Assembly (NCBI RefSeq): GCF_002022685.1
Contig: NZ_CP019789.1
Coordinates: forward strand, 1,497,001-1,561,000
Direction of reading: 5' to 3'
Source of the DNA: Bartonella schoenbuchensis R1
GTDB lineage: Bacteria; Pseudomonadota; Alphaproteobacteria; Rhizobiales; Rhizobiaceae
DNA: 64,000 nucleotides
Shown here: positions 40,851-49,895 of the stretch, piece by piece
How positions within the stretch are numbered: the first letter of the stretch is position 1
Layout of the letters: each line of letters opens with the position of its first letter
Program-made: the position numbers and the translations under genes
The notes under the pieces: generated by a model
What the model saw: only the letters and a program-made list of their open reading frames with translations
What the model was told of the DNA's origin: nothing
Database searches by the model: none

Positions 40851-42674
40851 TTAATTTAAGCAATTATCTTTTTCAATAGCTTCACGCAAAAGCTCAAGAT
40901 CCAACCATTCTTCTTCCTTTTGCGTGCACAAGTTCTTTTTCTCTTCAAGTGCTGCAGATAAACGCTCAAAACGAGCCTGATCACAGCTATAAAGCGCAGA
41001 ATCAGACAATTCTTTTTCAAGGTTTCTGATCTCATTTTGTAAAAGCGTTATGTGTTCAGGCAAGTGCTCCAGCGCGTAGACCTGCTTATAAGACAATCTG
41101 CGCGGCGTTATTTTTGAAGAAGAAGCTGTTTGTTTTTTCCGATCACGTGCAACAGGCTTTTGCAATTCTTGACGCTGCGAAAGCTCAGCCTGCTTTCTTT
41201 GTGCCATCATATCACTATAACCACCAGCATAAAGGGTCCAGCGCCCATTACCTTCAGGTGCCAAAACATGAGACACAGTTCGATCTAAAAAATCTCTATC
41301 ATGGCTAACCACTATCACTGTTCCTGCAAAATCAGAAATAAGTTCTTGAAGCAAATCCAATGTTTCCATATCAAGATCATTGGTTGGTTCATCTAAAATC
41401 AAACAATTTGCAGGCTGTAATAAAAGCCGCGCTAACATTAAACGGGCTCTTTCCCCCCCTGATAATTCTTTAATAGGGGTATAAGCTTGCTCAGGCAAAA
41501 ACAAACAATCTTTAAGATAAGAAACAACATGGCGCTGCTGCCCATTAATGAGCACACTATCACCCCTGCCACCTGTTAAATAATGGGCTAAAGTTTCTTC
41601 CCCGTCTAAAATCCGCTGTTGATCAAGCAGAGCCATCGTCACATTAACCCCATGCTTAATCACCCCACTGTCTGCCAACTCGCGGCCAATTAAAACAGAA
41701 AGAAGCGTTGTTTTTCCAACACCATTGGGACCTACAATGCCAACCTTGTCACCACGCTGCAAACGCAATGAAAAATCTTTAACAATAACGCACTCACCAT
41801 AAGACTTAGAAATCCCTTTTGCTTCAAGCACCAATTGACCACAATCTTGGCGCTCAGATACCGCAAAAAGCGCGCGTTCTGCAGGCCCTTTATAGGTTCG
41901 ATGAAGTTTTCGCATCTCCTTTAATGCGCTCAAACGCCGTTCATTACGCTTGCGCCTTGCGCTTACTCCATAGCGCACCCATTGCTCTTCACGAACAATC
42001 TGACGCTCCAATTTATGATGATCACGCGCCTCTTTTTCCAGCTCTTTATCACGCCAACTTTCAAATGCAGAAAAACGCTTTTCAACCCTTTTAGTCACAC
42101 CCCGATCAAGCCATACGGTTGAATGCGCCACTGTTTCTAAAAATCGCCGATCATGCGAAATAACAACAATTGCTGAACGTAAAGAACACAAAACACCTTC
42201 AAGCCACTCAATGGTTGATACATCAAGATGGTTGGTCGGTTCATCTAATAAAAGAATATCTGGTTTTGCTGCAATCGCCTGCAGTAAGGATACGCGCCGC
42301 TTTTCTCCACCAGAAAGCGTTGTTAATTTCTCAGTCCCTACAAAACCAAGATCTCTAAGAAGGGTCTGCACCCATTGAACATCATGCCCATCGTTTAAAC
42401 CAGCCTCTACACAAGTATAAACATCATCACCCCCTGAAAAATCAGAGCTTTGTGATACATAACGCACATGCGCGCGAGGGTGGTGAAAAATTTCACCTTC
42501 ACTAGGCTCCAATAGACCAGCTGCAATTTTTAAGAGTGTTGATTTTCCACACCCATTGCGGCCAACAAGTGCAATACGTTCCCCCTGCCCAACCGATAAG
42601 CAAGCCTGATTGAGCAAAGGGGTTGTTCCAAAAGTTAAAACAATACGATCAAGTCGTAAAAGCGGTACACCCAT
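40851..42674 (-). CDS. uup: ABC-F ATPase Uup
   Basis: The start at 42674 gives 607 residues and a TAATG overlap with the lipoprotein stop. Two ATPase domains: Walker A GRNGCGKS with signature LSGGEKRR and Walker B ILLLDEPTNHLD; then GPNGVGKT with LSGGERAR and LILDEPTNDLD. There are no membrane helices. A C-terminal coiled coil (HLPEHITLLQNEIRNLEKEL) is typical of Uup, which acts on branched DNA and at the ribosome. Family firm, subfamily likely. Confidence 0.9.
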   Translation of the reverse strand: MGVPLLRLDRIVLTFGTTPLLNQACLSVGQGERIALVGRNGCGKSTLLKIAAGLLEPSEGEIFHHPRAHVRYVSQSSDFSGGDDVYTCVEAGLNDGHDVQWVQTLLRDLGFVGTEKLTTLSGGEKRRVSLLQAIAAKPDILLLDEPTNHLDVSTIEWLEGVLCSLRSAIVVISHDRRFLETVAHSTVWLDRGVTKRVEKRFSAFESWRDKELEKEARDHHKLERQIVREEQWVRYGVSARRKRNERRLSALKEMRKLHRTYKGPAERALFAVSERQDCGQLVLEAKGISKSYGECVIVKDFSLRLQRGDKVGIVGPNGVGKTTLLSVLIGRELADSGVIKHGVNVTMALLDQQRILDGEETLAHYLTGGRGDSVLINGQQRHVVSYLKDCLFLPEQAYTPIKELSGGERARLMLARLLLQPANCLILDEPTNDLDMETLDLLQELISDFAGTVIVVSHDRDFLDRTVSHVLAPEGNGRWTLYAGGYSDMMAQRKQAELSQRQELQKPVARDRKKQTASSSKITPRRLSYKQVYALEHLPEHITLLQNEIRNLEKELSDSALYSCDQARFERLSAALEEKKNLCTQKEEEWLDLELLREAIEKDNCLN

Positions 42675-43060
42675 TAATAAGGCTGTACGGGTTGTGGGCA
42701 AGGAGCCTGATAAAGCTGACCTCTCGCATCACGATAAGTGCACAATTGTGGTACAGGTTGTGGGCAAGGAGCTTGGTAAAGCTGACCTCTCACATCACGA
42801 TAGGTGCACAATGGTACTTGCTGAGGCATTTTCTGTTTTTTCTGAGCAGCAGCAGCACCTGTTACTGTACCTGCAATAGCACCAATTGCTGCACCTGGAA
42901 CTGCTCCAGAACTGCTTCCACTAATTGCTGTGCCGGCCAAAGCACCTAATGCAGCACCACCAACACCATATCCTGCAACTGTTTGCTCAGTTGTTGTGCA
43001 AGCTACCGAGCTTAACCCAACGATTGCAACAACCGTCATTGTTAAAATTGACTTTAACAT
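42674..43060 (-). CDS. Glycine-zipper lipoprotein with a duplicated CTYRD tail
   Basis: A 128-residue lipoprotein. The signal peptide ends in the lipobox LSSVAC near residue 21. A glycine-zipper region follows (YGVGGAALGALAGTAISGSS, then GAVPGAAIGAIAGTVTGA), a membrane-inserting pattern seen in surface-antigen/OmpA-like lipoproteins. The tail has two copies of a ~22-residue unit, LCTYRDVRGQLYQAPCPQPV and LCTYRDARGQLYQAPCPQPV, encoded by a ~66-bp tandem duplication. The stop overlaps the uup ATG. Its leader is shared with two other copies upstream. Function unknown. Confidence 0.8.
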   Translation of the reverse strand: MLKSILTMTVVAIVGLSSVACTTTEQTVAGYGVGGAALGALAGTAISGSSSGAVPGAAIGAIAGTVTGAAAAQKKQKMPQQVPLCTYRDVRGQLYQAPCPQPVPQLCTYRDARGQLYQAPCPQPVQPY

Positions 43061-43261
43061 ATCAAAACCCTTTCTTTGTTAAAAACAAAATAAAGTTACA
43101 TGTATCTATCAACCCTTACCCTTTTTGCTCTCACTATTTTATTCTTATACATTGAAAAGAGCTTCGTAGAATAAGTATAGATATTCATAATATAACTTTG
43201 CTATACCATAAATGGCAATAAAAAGTTCTACAAATACAACTAGTTTACAATGGTATAAATC

Positions 43262-43466
43262 ATAATAAATATGAATATTGCACCAGGAGCTACTTTTAAA
43301 AAAACTCCTGAGATTTCTGTATCGGCTTAAAGCACCCTCAACCAAAATATTAACAGGGCACCATGAACACTATAATCTGCAATTTATCGCTTAGTTGTTG
43401 TATAAACTACAAAGTCTAACTTAATGATTGAAACAACCACCATTTGTTAAAACTGATCTTAAGTAT
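43262..43466 (-). pseudogene. Decayed middle copy of the lipoprotein gene
   Basis: After the second leader copy, the sequence aligned to the lipoprotein start reads ATACTTAAGATCAGTTTTAA instead of ATGTTAAAACC-type sequence. The start codon is ATA and one extra A shifts the frame soon after (AACAAATGG for AACAATGG). Recognizable similarity fades after ~50 bases, and the left boundary is approximate. Confidence 0.6.
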
Positions 43467-43739
43467 ATCAAAATTCCCTCCTTGTAAAAATAAAACAAAA
43501 TTACACCCCATTAGCACATATCTTTCTGCCCCCGCTATTTTATTTATGCATTAAGAAGAGCTTTATGGAATTAAGTATAGATGCTTATAATATAAGTAAT
43601 ATATTATAGCTTTCAGTAATATAGTCTCCACATTATAAATAACAATATAAATAGCAATAAACAGTTGCACAAATATTTAGCATGCAGCAGCAATTGATTG
43701 CGCTGCTGCACTCACACAGTTATCGCAAATTTTCTTAAG

Positions 43740-43901
43740 TTATCTCCAAGAATTATCTTTCCTGTTACACATGCCTGGTGCATGATCAACGGGCAAATCA
43801 CTAAAAAGAGCATCTAATAATTCTGGATCAACGCGCCTACAAGCCATCGAACTTAAACCAACAACTAAAACAATTACCATTGTTAAAATTGGTTTTAACA
43901 T
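43740..43901 (-). CDS. Small lipoprotein, 53 residues, paralog of the glycine-zipper lipoprotein
   Basis: ATG at 43901 with AAAGAAAGG eight bases upstream, stop at 43740. The first 21 residues, MLKPILTMVIVLVVGLSSMA followed by C, parallel MLKSILTMTVVAIVGLSSVA plus C of the downstream lipoprotein, so it is a duplicate with the same lipobox. The mature part is short: RRVDPELLDALFSDLPVDHA, then PGMCNRKDNSWR, with no glycine zipper. It is either a truncated paralog or a small lipoprotein of its own. Confidence 0.65.
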   Translation of the reverse strand: MLKPILTMVIVLVVGLSSMACRRVDPELLDALFSDLPVDHAPGMCNRKDNSWR

Positions 43902-43993
43902 ATCAAAATCCTTTCTTTGTTAAATACAAAATGAATTCATATGTTTTATCAGTTCTTATACCTCTTGTATTCTTGCTTCTTTACTCTTACACA

Positions 43994-44632
43994 TTAAGAA
44001 TAAGCAGGTATAGATGCTAATATTATAGCTTTGCCATAGTATAAATGACAATAAAAAGTTCCACACACACGGTTAGAAAGTGTTAAAGAAGACCCAAAAG
44101 ACACATTTTGCTTCAAAATGGGCCATTGAACACCTGACATCGTTAAACCTTGTAAATCAGAAAATCCGATAATACTTAACAGACAACCGTCAGGTAAATC
44201 ACACGAAAAGGGCTTTGGCACAATCGGCCACCCTTCTTCACGACCACTCGTCAACAAAACTGAAATACCTTGCTCTTCCATGGCTATTGCTTGTGTCATA
44301 TGAGAAAGGCTATGATCACTGCGCTCACCTCCAAAAGCACCGCATAAAATAAGCCGTTGAGCTCCCTCTCTTAAAGCTCTCTGACATGCTAATGCTCCAT
44401 CTGTTGCATCTTTATTAGCAGGAAAAGCTTCACGGGGAACATCACCATATGTGTGCAGTAAAGTTTGATCACAAGAATCAAAATCCCCTAACCAAAGTTC
44501 AGGCACCACATTTAATGCTGCAGCATGGCGCATCCCCCCATCAGCAGCAATGACTCGGCTTTTGCGAATTTGGTTGAGCAAACGATTGGTGACAAAAATA
44601 TCTCCATTTAACAATATTGTAAATGTTGTCAT
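43994..44632 (-). CDS. Thiamin pyrophosphokinase
   Basis: Makes thiamin diphosphate directly from thiamin and ATP. The 212-residue product has VIAADGGMRHA, PELWLGDFDSCD, FPANKDATDGALACQRAL and LCGAFGGERSDHSLSHM, all family signatures, then the C-terminal domain (LSIIGFSDLQGLTMSGVQWP). The last ~20 residues lie in the triplicated unit and appear to be the genuine end. With the thiE-like gene damaged, this enzyme suggests use of imported thiamin. It is divergent from the M48 protease gene. Confidence 0.9.
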   Translation of the reverse strand: MTTFTILLNGDIFVTNRLLNQIRKSRVIAADGGMRHAAALNVVPELWLGDFDSCDQTLLHTYGDVPREAFPANKDATDGALACQRALREGAQRLILCGAFGGERSDHSLSHMTQAIAMEEQGISVLLTSGREEGWPIVPKPFSCDLPDGCLLSIIGFSDLQGLTMSGVQWPILKQNVSFGSSLTLSNRVCGTFYCHLYYGKAIILASIPAYS

Positions 44633-44778
44633 GACATATTATGCCTTTCATGAAGCTTCTTTTTTATTATTTCTATAAGCTACCATCATAAAGAAGCCAA
44701 AAGGATCCTCGATTGTAATAAAACAAAAAAATACACATGAAATTTTTAAAGAAAAATATTCAACAAACAAGGTGCGCA

Positions 44779-46317
44779 ATGATCCAAGGCATCAGATTTC
44801 TGATCCAAAGCATCAGATTTTTTCAGCAAATAGGCGTTTTGAGCAAAATCTGGTCAATAGCGATCATAAGCTTCCTGTTTTTATTGTCTGCATGTCACAC
44901 TGCTTTCCAAGTGAACAATAAGCTTCATTCTTCCCGTTCTCCTGTTACAGAAGATCACACTGGTGAAATAGTCGACCAAACCAATAATAAAAATGATCTC
45001 TATACGACACTGGGCGCTACATACCATTCACGTATTTTGCAAACATATGGTGGTCAATATTACAATCCAAAACTTGAACAGATGTTAGCAAAAATCGTAA
45101 ACAGACTAACAGCTTCCTCACAAAGTCCTGACCAAACCTATTATGTCACTATTTTAGACACAGAAAATATCAACGCATTTGCCCTTCCAGGTAGCTATAT
45201 TTATGTCACCCGTGGCATGCTGGCATTAGCCAATGATACTTCAGAAGTTGCAGCAATCTTAGCCCATGAAATAGCACACATTACAGCCAATCATGGCATC
45301 TTGCGTCTTCAAAAAGAAATTGAGCTAAAACTTGCAGATCATGCTGCCACAAACATACTAGAGCATTCTAACACCAAATCGCACAATATTTTGAAAGATA
45401 AAAAACAACTGGCGCAATTTACGCGTAGCCAAGAACTCCAAGCCGATTCAATAGGGATCGAAATGCTTAACCAAGCTGGCTATGATCCATTTGCATTTCC
45501 ACGCTTTCTAAAATCAATGGAAGCTTATAGTGTCTTTCGCAATAGCTCATCGTCCACAAATGTTTCACTTGATTTTTTGGCAACTCATCCAACCACTCCA
45601 CAAAGAATCCAACTTGCTATAAAAAAAGCGCACGAAATCAGTGCACCTAACATTGGAGAAACCGATCGTGACAGTTTTTTAAAATATATTGATGGTATGA
45701 TTTTTGGTGGAAGCCTTCACGAAGGATATATCCGAGGAAACCAATTTATTCATCCACAATTACATATAGCTTTTTCTGTCCCCAATAATTTTACCATAAA
45801 CACGTCAGGATATGCTGTTGTTGCCAGTGGCCCAGACAAAACCGCCATCCGTTTTGATGCAGTACCTCTGCCTGAAAATATGTCTGCTAGTGATTATCTA
45901 AAAAGTGGATGGGTCGCAGGGCTTGATCAAGCCTCTGTTAAGTCCACCACCATCCAAGGTTTAGCTGCAGCTTACGCCCATGCATCCAATGAACATTGGC
46001 AATTTGATGTTGTTGTCATTCCCATTAAAGACCAGGTCTTGCGTTTTCTCACCGCCGCCCCTCATCACCCTCAAAACTTTAACCATATTACCAAAAGCAC
46101 CATCGAAAGTTTTCATTTACTTTCATCGCGGGCGTTAAATAAACTCAAACCTTTAAGGCTTCGTGTTATACGCGTAAAAAAAGGAGAAAGTGTTGCAGAC
46201 CTTGCTGAAAAAATGCAAGATACAGCCCATAAAGAAAAGCTGTTTCGCATTATGAATGCACTTTCTCCAACCCAAATTCTACATGAGGGAGAACGCGTCA
46301 AAATCATTGCTGAATAA
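44779..46317 (+). CDS. M48 family metalloprotease lipoprotein (BepA-like) with LysM-like tail
   Basis: I favour ATG 44779 (AAGG six bases upstream, 512 residues) over ATG 44737, which lacks a ribosome site. The signal peptide ends in lipobox LLSAC. The zinc site is HEIAH in AAILAHEIAHITANHG, and the third ligand region is SQELQADSIGIEMLNQAGYD. A C-terminal domain ends with LRVIRVKKGESVADLAEKM, LysM-like. Related enzymes do outer-membrane protein quality control. A 21-bp tandem duplication in the signal region encodes IQGIRFLIQSIRFF. Confidence 0.88.
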   Translation: MIQGIRFLIQSIRFFQQIGVLSKIWSIAIISFLFLLSACHTAFQVNNKLHSSRSPVTEDHTGEIVDQTNNKNDLYTTLGATYHSRILQTYGGQYYNPKLEQMLAKIVNRLTASSQSPDQTYYVTILDTENINAFALPGSYIYVTRGMLALANDTSEVAAILAHEIAHITANHGILRLQKEIELKLADHAATNILEHSNTKSHNILKDKKQLAQFTRSQELQADSIGIEMLNQAGYDPFAFPRFLKSMEAYSVFRNSSSSTNVSLDFLATHPTTPQRIQLAIKKAHEISAPNIGETDRDSFLKYIDGMIFGGSLHEGYIRGNQFIHPQLHIAFSVPNNFTINTSGYAVVASGPDKTAIRFDAVPLPENMSASDYLKSGWVAGLDQASVKSTTIQGLAAAYAHASNEHWQFDVVVIPIKDQVLRFLTAAPHHPQNFNHITKSTIESFHLLSSRALNKLKPLRLRVIRVKKGESVADLAEKMQDTAHKEKLFRIMNALSPTQILHEGERVKIIAE

Positions 46318-46483
46318 GATGTAAACAGCTCAATTCTTAAAGCAACTTTTAATCTTAAAGCAACTTTTAAGGCTCTTTTAAGCGTTTTACTGGTTTGAGC
46401 ACTTCAAATGATTTATACTTTACGCCTAATGCCTTCACTTCAAACGCTTATGCTTTAAATACTTACAGTTATACTTTAAATAC

Positions 46484-47395
46484 TTACACTTCATAAGCAT
46501 CAGCTGGGTTAACATTAAGCAAAGCACAACGCAGCTTTTGCAAAGCGCGCGCTTCAATTTGGCGCACCCGCTCTTTTGAAATTCCTAATTTCTCACCTAA
46601 AAATTCTAAAGTAGCACTTTCTTCATTTAAGCGGCGAAAACGAATAATTTCAAGCTCTCGTTCATTTAAAATTTGTAAAGCATCATAAAGCCACTGTGTG
46701 CGTCTTTGACCATCAATTACTTTTTCAATTAAAGAATCAGGAAGCGGCTTTTCATCCACTAAAGTATCAAGTTTAGTAACTGAATTATCATCATTCTCAG
46801 AAACAGACATACTCAATGAATTATCAGTGCCAGAAAAGCGAAAGTCCATCGTTTCAACATCGCTCACTGAAACACCAAGCTTTTCAGAAATAACGCGAAA
46901 AATATCTTGTTTGCTCATAGTGCTATCATCTTGCACCAATTGAGCCCGCAAACGACGAAGATTAAAGAAAAGAGCTTTTTGGGAAGAACTCGTTCCCCCT
47001 CGAACAATCGACCAATTGCGCAAAATATAATCTTGAATAGAAGCACGAATCCACCATGTTGCATAGGTTGAAAAACGCACATCCCGGTCCGGTTCAAAAC
47101 GCGCAGCCGCCTCTAAAAGCCCCACATATCCTTCTTGAACCAAGTCGCTTAATGGCATTTTAAAGCGCTTAAAACGACTAGCAATTGAAATAACCAAACG
47201 CATATGCGCTGCTGCAATTTGGTGCATAGCTTTATCATCACGCTTGTCCTTCCAGCGTAAAGCTAAATCATGCTCCTTCTTTTTTTCAAGATAAGGCGCC
47301 TGCATTGCAGAACGCATCATATTGCGTCCCAGACTTTTGTCAGCATCGCTATAATTTTTGCTACTTTTGTAAACTGCATTTGAAAGATTACGCAT
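46484..47395 (-). CDS. rpoH: RNA polymerase sigma-32 factor RpoH (RpoH2-like)
   Basis: The start at 47395 (MRNLSNAVYK) is preceded by GGGG; an ATG nine codons upstream is possible. Region 2 has ALRWKDKRDDKAMHQIAAAH, MRLVISIASRFKRFKMPLSD and LVQEGYVGLLEAAARFEPDR, with FSTYATWWIRASIQDYILRN as the -10-binding RpoH box area, then WSIVRGGTSSSQKALFFNLR. Region 4 ends in LGISKERVRQIEARALQKLR. It resembles rhizobial RpoH2 more than RpoH1 by eye. The 3' side has TTTAAATACTTACA twice in tandem (46453-46487). Confidence 0.92.
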   Translation of the reverse strand: MRNLSNAVYKSSKNYSDADKSLGRNMMRSAMQAPYLEKKKEHDLALRWKDKRDDKAMHQIAAAHMRLVISIASRFKRFKMPLSDLVQEGYVGLLEAAARFEPDRDVRFSTYATWWIRASIQDYILRNWSIVRGGTSSSQKALFFNLRRLRAQLVQDDSTMSKQDIFRVISEKLGVSVSDVETMDFRFSGTDNSLSMSVSENDDNSVTKLDTLVDEKPLPDSLIEKVIDGQRRTQWLYDALQILNERELEIIRFRRLNEESATLEFLGEKLGISKERVRQIEARALQKLRCALLNVNPADAYEV

Positions 47396-47960
47396 TACAA
47401 CCCCTGCGATTAAAATTATCAAATTTGCTTTGATAACGACCCACTTGCTCTCTCATATAAAAGAACGTAAAAATTGTTTATTGCGTCTATACTACTTTAA
47501 CGTGTAGTTTGCAACTTATAATTGTTTTTGTTGTAAGAGCCCAATTTATGCGATGAAAATTTAAGAGGTAACGTGCAATAAAAAATAGAGAAAACCTCGC
47601 CCTTAGCAGTAAAGCAAAGCACTCTTCCCTCACATCTTTATTGCCACAAAAACAAGGCCATAAAGGATACAAAAAACACAGATTCTTTTGTTGAAGGGTC
47701 AATAAATTATTTTTATGTTGGAAGATCCATCTTTATGCTAGCACTCTTTTAACACAACCTATACTTGTGAATATACACACGCAAAGGGTCAACTGAATAA
47801 AGCAAAGAAGAAATTTTCAAGCAAAAACGATGCAAAGAAACATTAAAACCACAAGAATGATTGAAGAAAGCGCAACAAATGTGCTAGAGAAACGGCATAG
47901 ATACTAAAGTGCCAAAAACACATCTTCTTGCCCATAAAAAAGCCGAGAAAGAAAACAACG
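47396..47960. other. Divergent region between rpoH and the helicase remnant
   Basis: No gene I can support. I checked the plus frames upstream of 47961 for helicase motifs (Walker A, DEAD-box, SAT) and saw none. If the N-terminal half of the helicase gene was lost, it left no recognizable trace here. Confidence 0.5.
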
Positions 47961-49535
47961 ATGGATAGCGAAACTGTTCACAAGAATGATATTCGTGTCG
48001 AAAACCCTGAAAATGACAGATTTGAGGGGTTGCGTTTTTATGCCCATAAAAGTGGCACAGATACAGAAGTTGAAACACACAATACAATAAATAATGAAGA
48101 TTTAGCTACCGCCTTTGCTCAACGTGTTACACGTTTTTGTGCTTCAGCTAATGGAGATTTCACCCTTAGCTGCGATGGAATTGTACGCTGGATTGGCCAA
48201 GCAGTGGCACAACTAACCTCAACTGATAATATTTTAAAGCCCAAGCTTATTCTCTTAGCAGATGCACAATTAACTGGCGAAGCCCGCGATAAAGTGGTCG
48301 CACGATTGGAGCGTTTTGTAACTTTTCATTTTGAAACAGCCTTAAAACCACTTTTTGATTTACGCAATGCTGATACTTTGAGTGGACCAATGCAGACTCT
48401 TGCTCTACAACTTGTAGACAATTTGGGCATTTTACCGCGTCGAAAAGTGGCTGAAACTGTCAAAAATCTTGGTCAAGAATCACGTGCAGTATTACGACAA
48501 CTAGGAGTTCGTTTTGGCGCTTTTCATATCTACCTCACAGGAGTGCTCAAGCCCACTGCAGCCCAAGCCATTACACTTCTTTGGAGCCTTTATAAAGAAG
48601 AGCGTGACCAAATTGGTTTAAGTGAAATTTTAGCCGCTTTAACTGCTGGGCGAACTTCACTGATTATTGATCCAACATATAATCCTCAAATTTATCATCT
48701 TGTTGGTTATCAAATTTTAGGGCGGCGTGCTGTACGTATCGATATTTTAGAACGTCTTGCCAACCTTATTCGCCCTGCACTCCATTGGAAGCCAGGCATA
48801 GAACCCAAACCTGAAGGTGCCTATGATGGCAAAAGTTTTTTTGTCACACCAACGATGATGTCCATTCTTGGTGCCAATAGTGCAGACATGGAAGAAATTC
48901 TCAAAGGTCTTGGTTATCAATCACAACCCAAAAGTAGCGCTGAACTTCAAAAAGAGCTCACGCACAAAGAATCCTTTGCAAGTGATGTAATAACAAAAGA
49001 AAACTATCCTTTAGCAGAATTTGTGGGCAATCAATGGCAAGACATCCTAGCATCAGAAACAATGCAGGAAGAAAAAAAGGCTTCATCTTCATCTGCTTGT
49101 ATTGAAGAACCATCTTGTTCAAAAGATCATTTATCAGCTGCTGAACCTGATTTACCAGCTGCTGAACCCGTTGGTGCTTTTGCACACCAAAACTGCCTAG
49201 CAGCAGAAGACAAAATTGTTTTATTATGGCGTTACAATTATCAGCACAATCGCCTTTATAGCAATCGCGCTAAATCTGAGCAAAAACGGCAAAACAAACA
49301 CAGAAAAACTTTCAAAAAAGAAGCCAATCCAAACAAAGCCCCCTTCAAAAAAGAGGCATCACAAACCACCTCTACCCATAAATACACTAAAACATCCACT
49401 CAATACGCAAAGAACAAACCATCTCAAACACGAAAACACCCCGATCCTGATTCACCTTTTGCAAAATTAGCAGCGCTTCGTAACCAACTTCAAAGCGATA
49501 AGGATGTACATATCATTCCCTTTAAAGGTCATTAA
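47961..49535 (+). CDS. C-terminal part of an alphaproteobacterial SUV3-like helicase-family protein, N-terminal helicase domain absent
   Basis: A 524-residue product from ATG 47961. The stretches FCASANGDFTLSCDGIVRWI, LRQLGVRFGAFHIYLTGVLK, PTAAQAITLLWSLYKEE and the terminal DSPFAKLAALRNQL recall the C-terminal half of the large helicase-family protein (usually >900 residues) encoded upstream of fdxA-carD in Rhizobiales. No Walker A, DExH or other helicase motif is present. A Ser/Glu/Ala-rich stretch (residues ~375-420) with SAAEPDLPAAEP and a Lys/Thr-rich tail follow. The frame is intact for over 500 codons, so it is probably expressed without ATPase activity. Confidence 0.65.
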   Translation: MDSETVHKNDIRVENPENDRFEGLRFYAHKSGTDTEVETHNTINNEDLATAFAQRVTRFCASANGDFTLSCDGIVRWIGQAVAQLTSTDNILKPKLILLADAQLTGEARDKVVARLERFVTFHFETALKPLFDLRNADTLSGPMQTLALQLVDNLGILPRRKVAETVKNLGQESRAVLRQLGVRFGAFHIYLTGVLKPTAAQAITLLWSLYKEERDQIGLSEILAALTAGRTSLIIDPTYNPQIYHLVGYQILGRRAVRIDILERLANLIRPALHWKPGIEPKPEGAYDGKSFFVTPTMMSILGANSADMEEILKGLGYQSQPKSSAELQKELTHKESFASDVITKENYPLAEFVGNQWQDILASETMQEEKKASSSSACIEEPSCSKDHLSAAEPDLPAAEPVGAFAHQNCLAAEDKIVLLWRYNYQHNRLYSNRAKSEQKRQNKHRKTFKKEANPNKAPFKKEASQTTSTHKYTKTSTQYAKNKPSQTRKHPDPDSPFAKLAALRNQLQSDKDVHIIPFKGH

Positions 49536-49556
49536 AATGGGAAATGGAGTTTAATC

Positions 49557-49895
49557 TTGGCCTACGTTGTAACCGATAATTGTATCCAGTGTAAATACAC
49601 TGATTGTGTTGAAGTTTGCCCTGTTGATTGTTTTTATGAAGGTGAAAATATGCTTGTCATTCACCCTGATGAATGCATCGACTGTGGTGTATGCGAACCA
49701 GAATGCCCTGCTGAAGCCATTAAGCCTGATACAGAACCAGGGCTAGAAACATGGTTAGAGCTCAATCGTGAGTATGCAACTAAATGGCCTAATTTAACCA
49801 CCCAAAAAAGTCCTCTTCCCCAAGCAAAAGAAATGGACGGTGTTCCCAATAAATTAGAAAAGTATTTTTCAGAAAATCCAGGAAGTGGTGAATAA
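49557..49895 (+). CDS. fdxA: Seven-iron ferredoxin FdxA
   Basis: A 112-residue ferredoxin. Cluster ligands are [20 protein letters not shown] for the N-terminal site and [16 protein letters not shown] for the second, the pattern of [3Fe-4S][4Fe-4S] ferredoxins. The start codon is TTG at 49557 with GGAG upstream (AATGGAG); no ATG fits. It follows the helicase remnant by 21 bases and precedes carD, but the small S4-domain gene often found between helicase and fdxA in related genomes is absent. Confidence 0.95.
   Translation: MAYVVTDNCIQCKYTDCVEVCPVDCFYEGENMLVIHPDECIDCGVCEPECPAEAIKPDTEPGLETWLELNREYATKWPNLTTQKSPLPQAKEMDGVPNKLEKYFSENPGSGE

Larger units (their letters stand above)
43061..44075 (-). 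repeat. Three copies of a tpk-3'-end plus lipoprotein-leader unit
   Basis: Blocks at about 43061-43260, 43469-43680 and 43902-44075 align. Each has, on the coding strand, ACTTTTTATTG or a derivative, CTATAC or similar, and then the lipoprotein leader with AAAGAAAGG. The copy at 43902 includes the real end of the thiamin pyrophosphokinase gene; the other two carry decayed versions of it. Spacing is ~408 and ~433 bp. This is a tandem triplication of a segment covering the tpk 3' end, leader and lipoprotein gene. Confidence 0.8.

Noticed and set aside
43145-43345. 66-codon minus-strand open frame
   Set aside because: It runs through a decayed copy of the thiamin pyrophosphokinase 3' end and lipoprotein leader; a duplication relic.
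47487-47702. 71-codon minus-strand open frame
   Set aside because: No ribosome site, no family, odd composition, lies in the rpoH upstream region.
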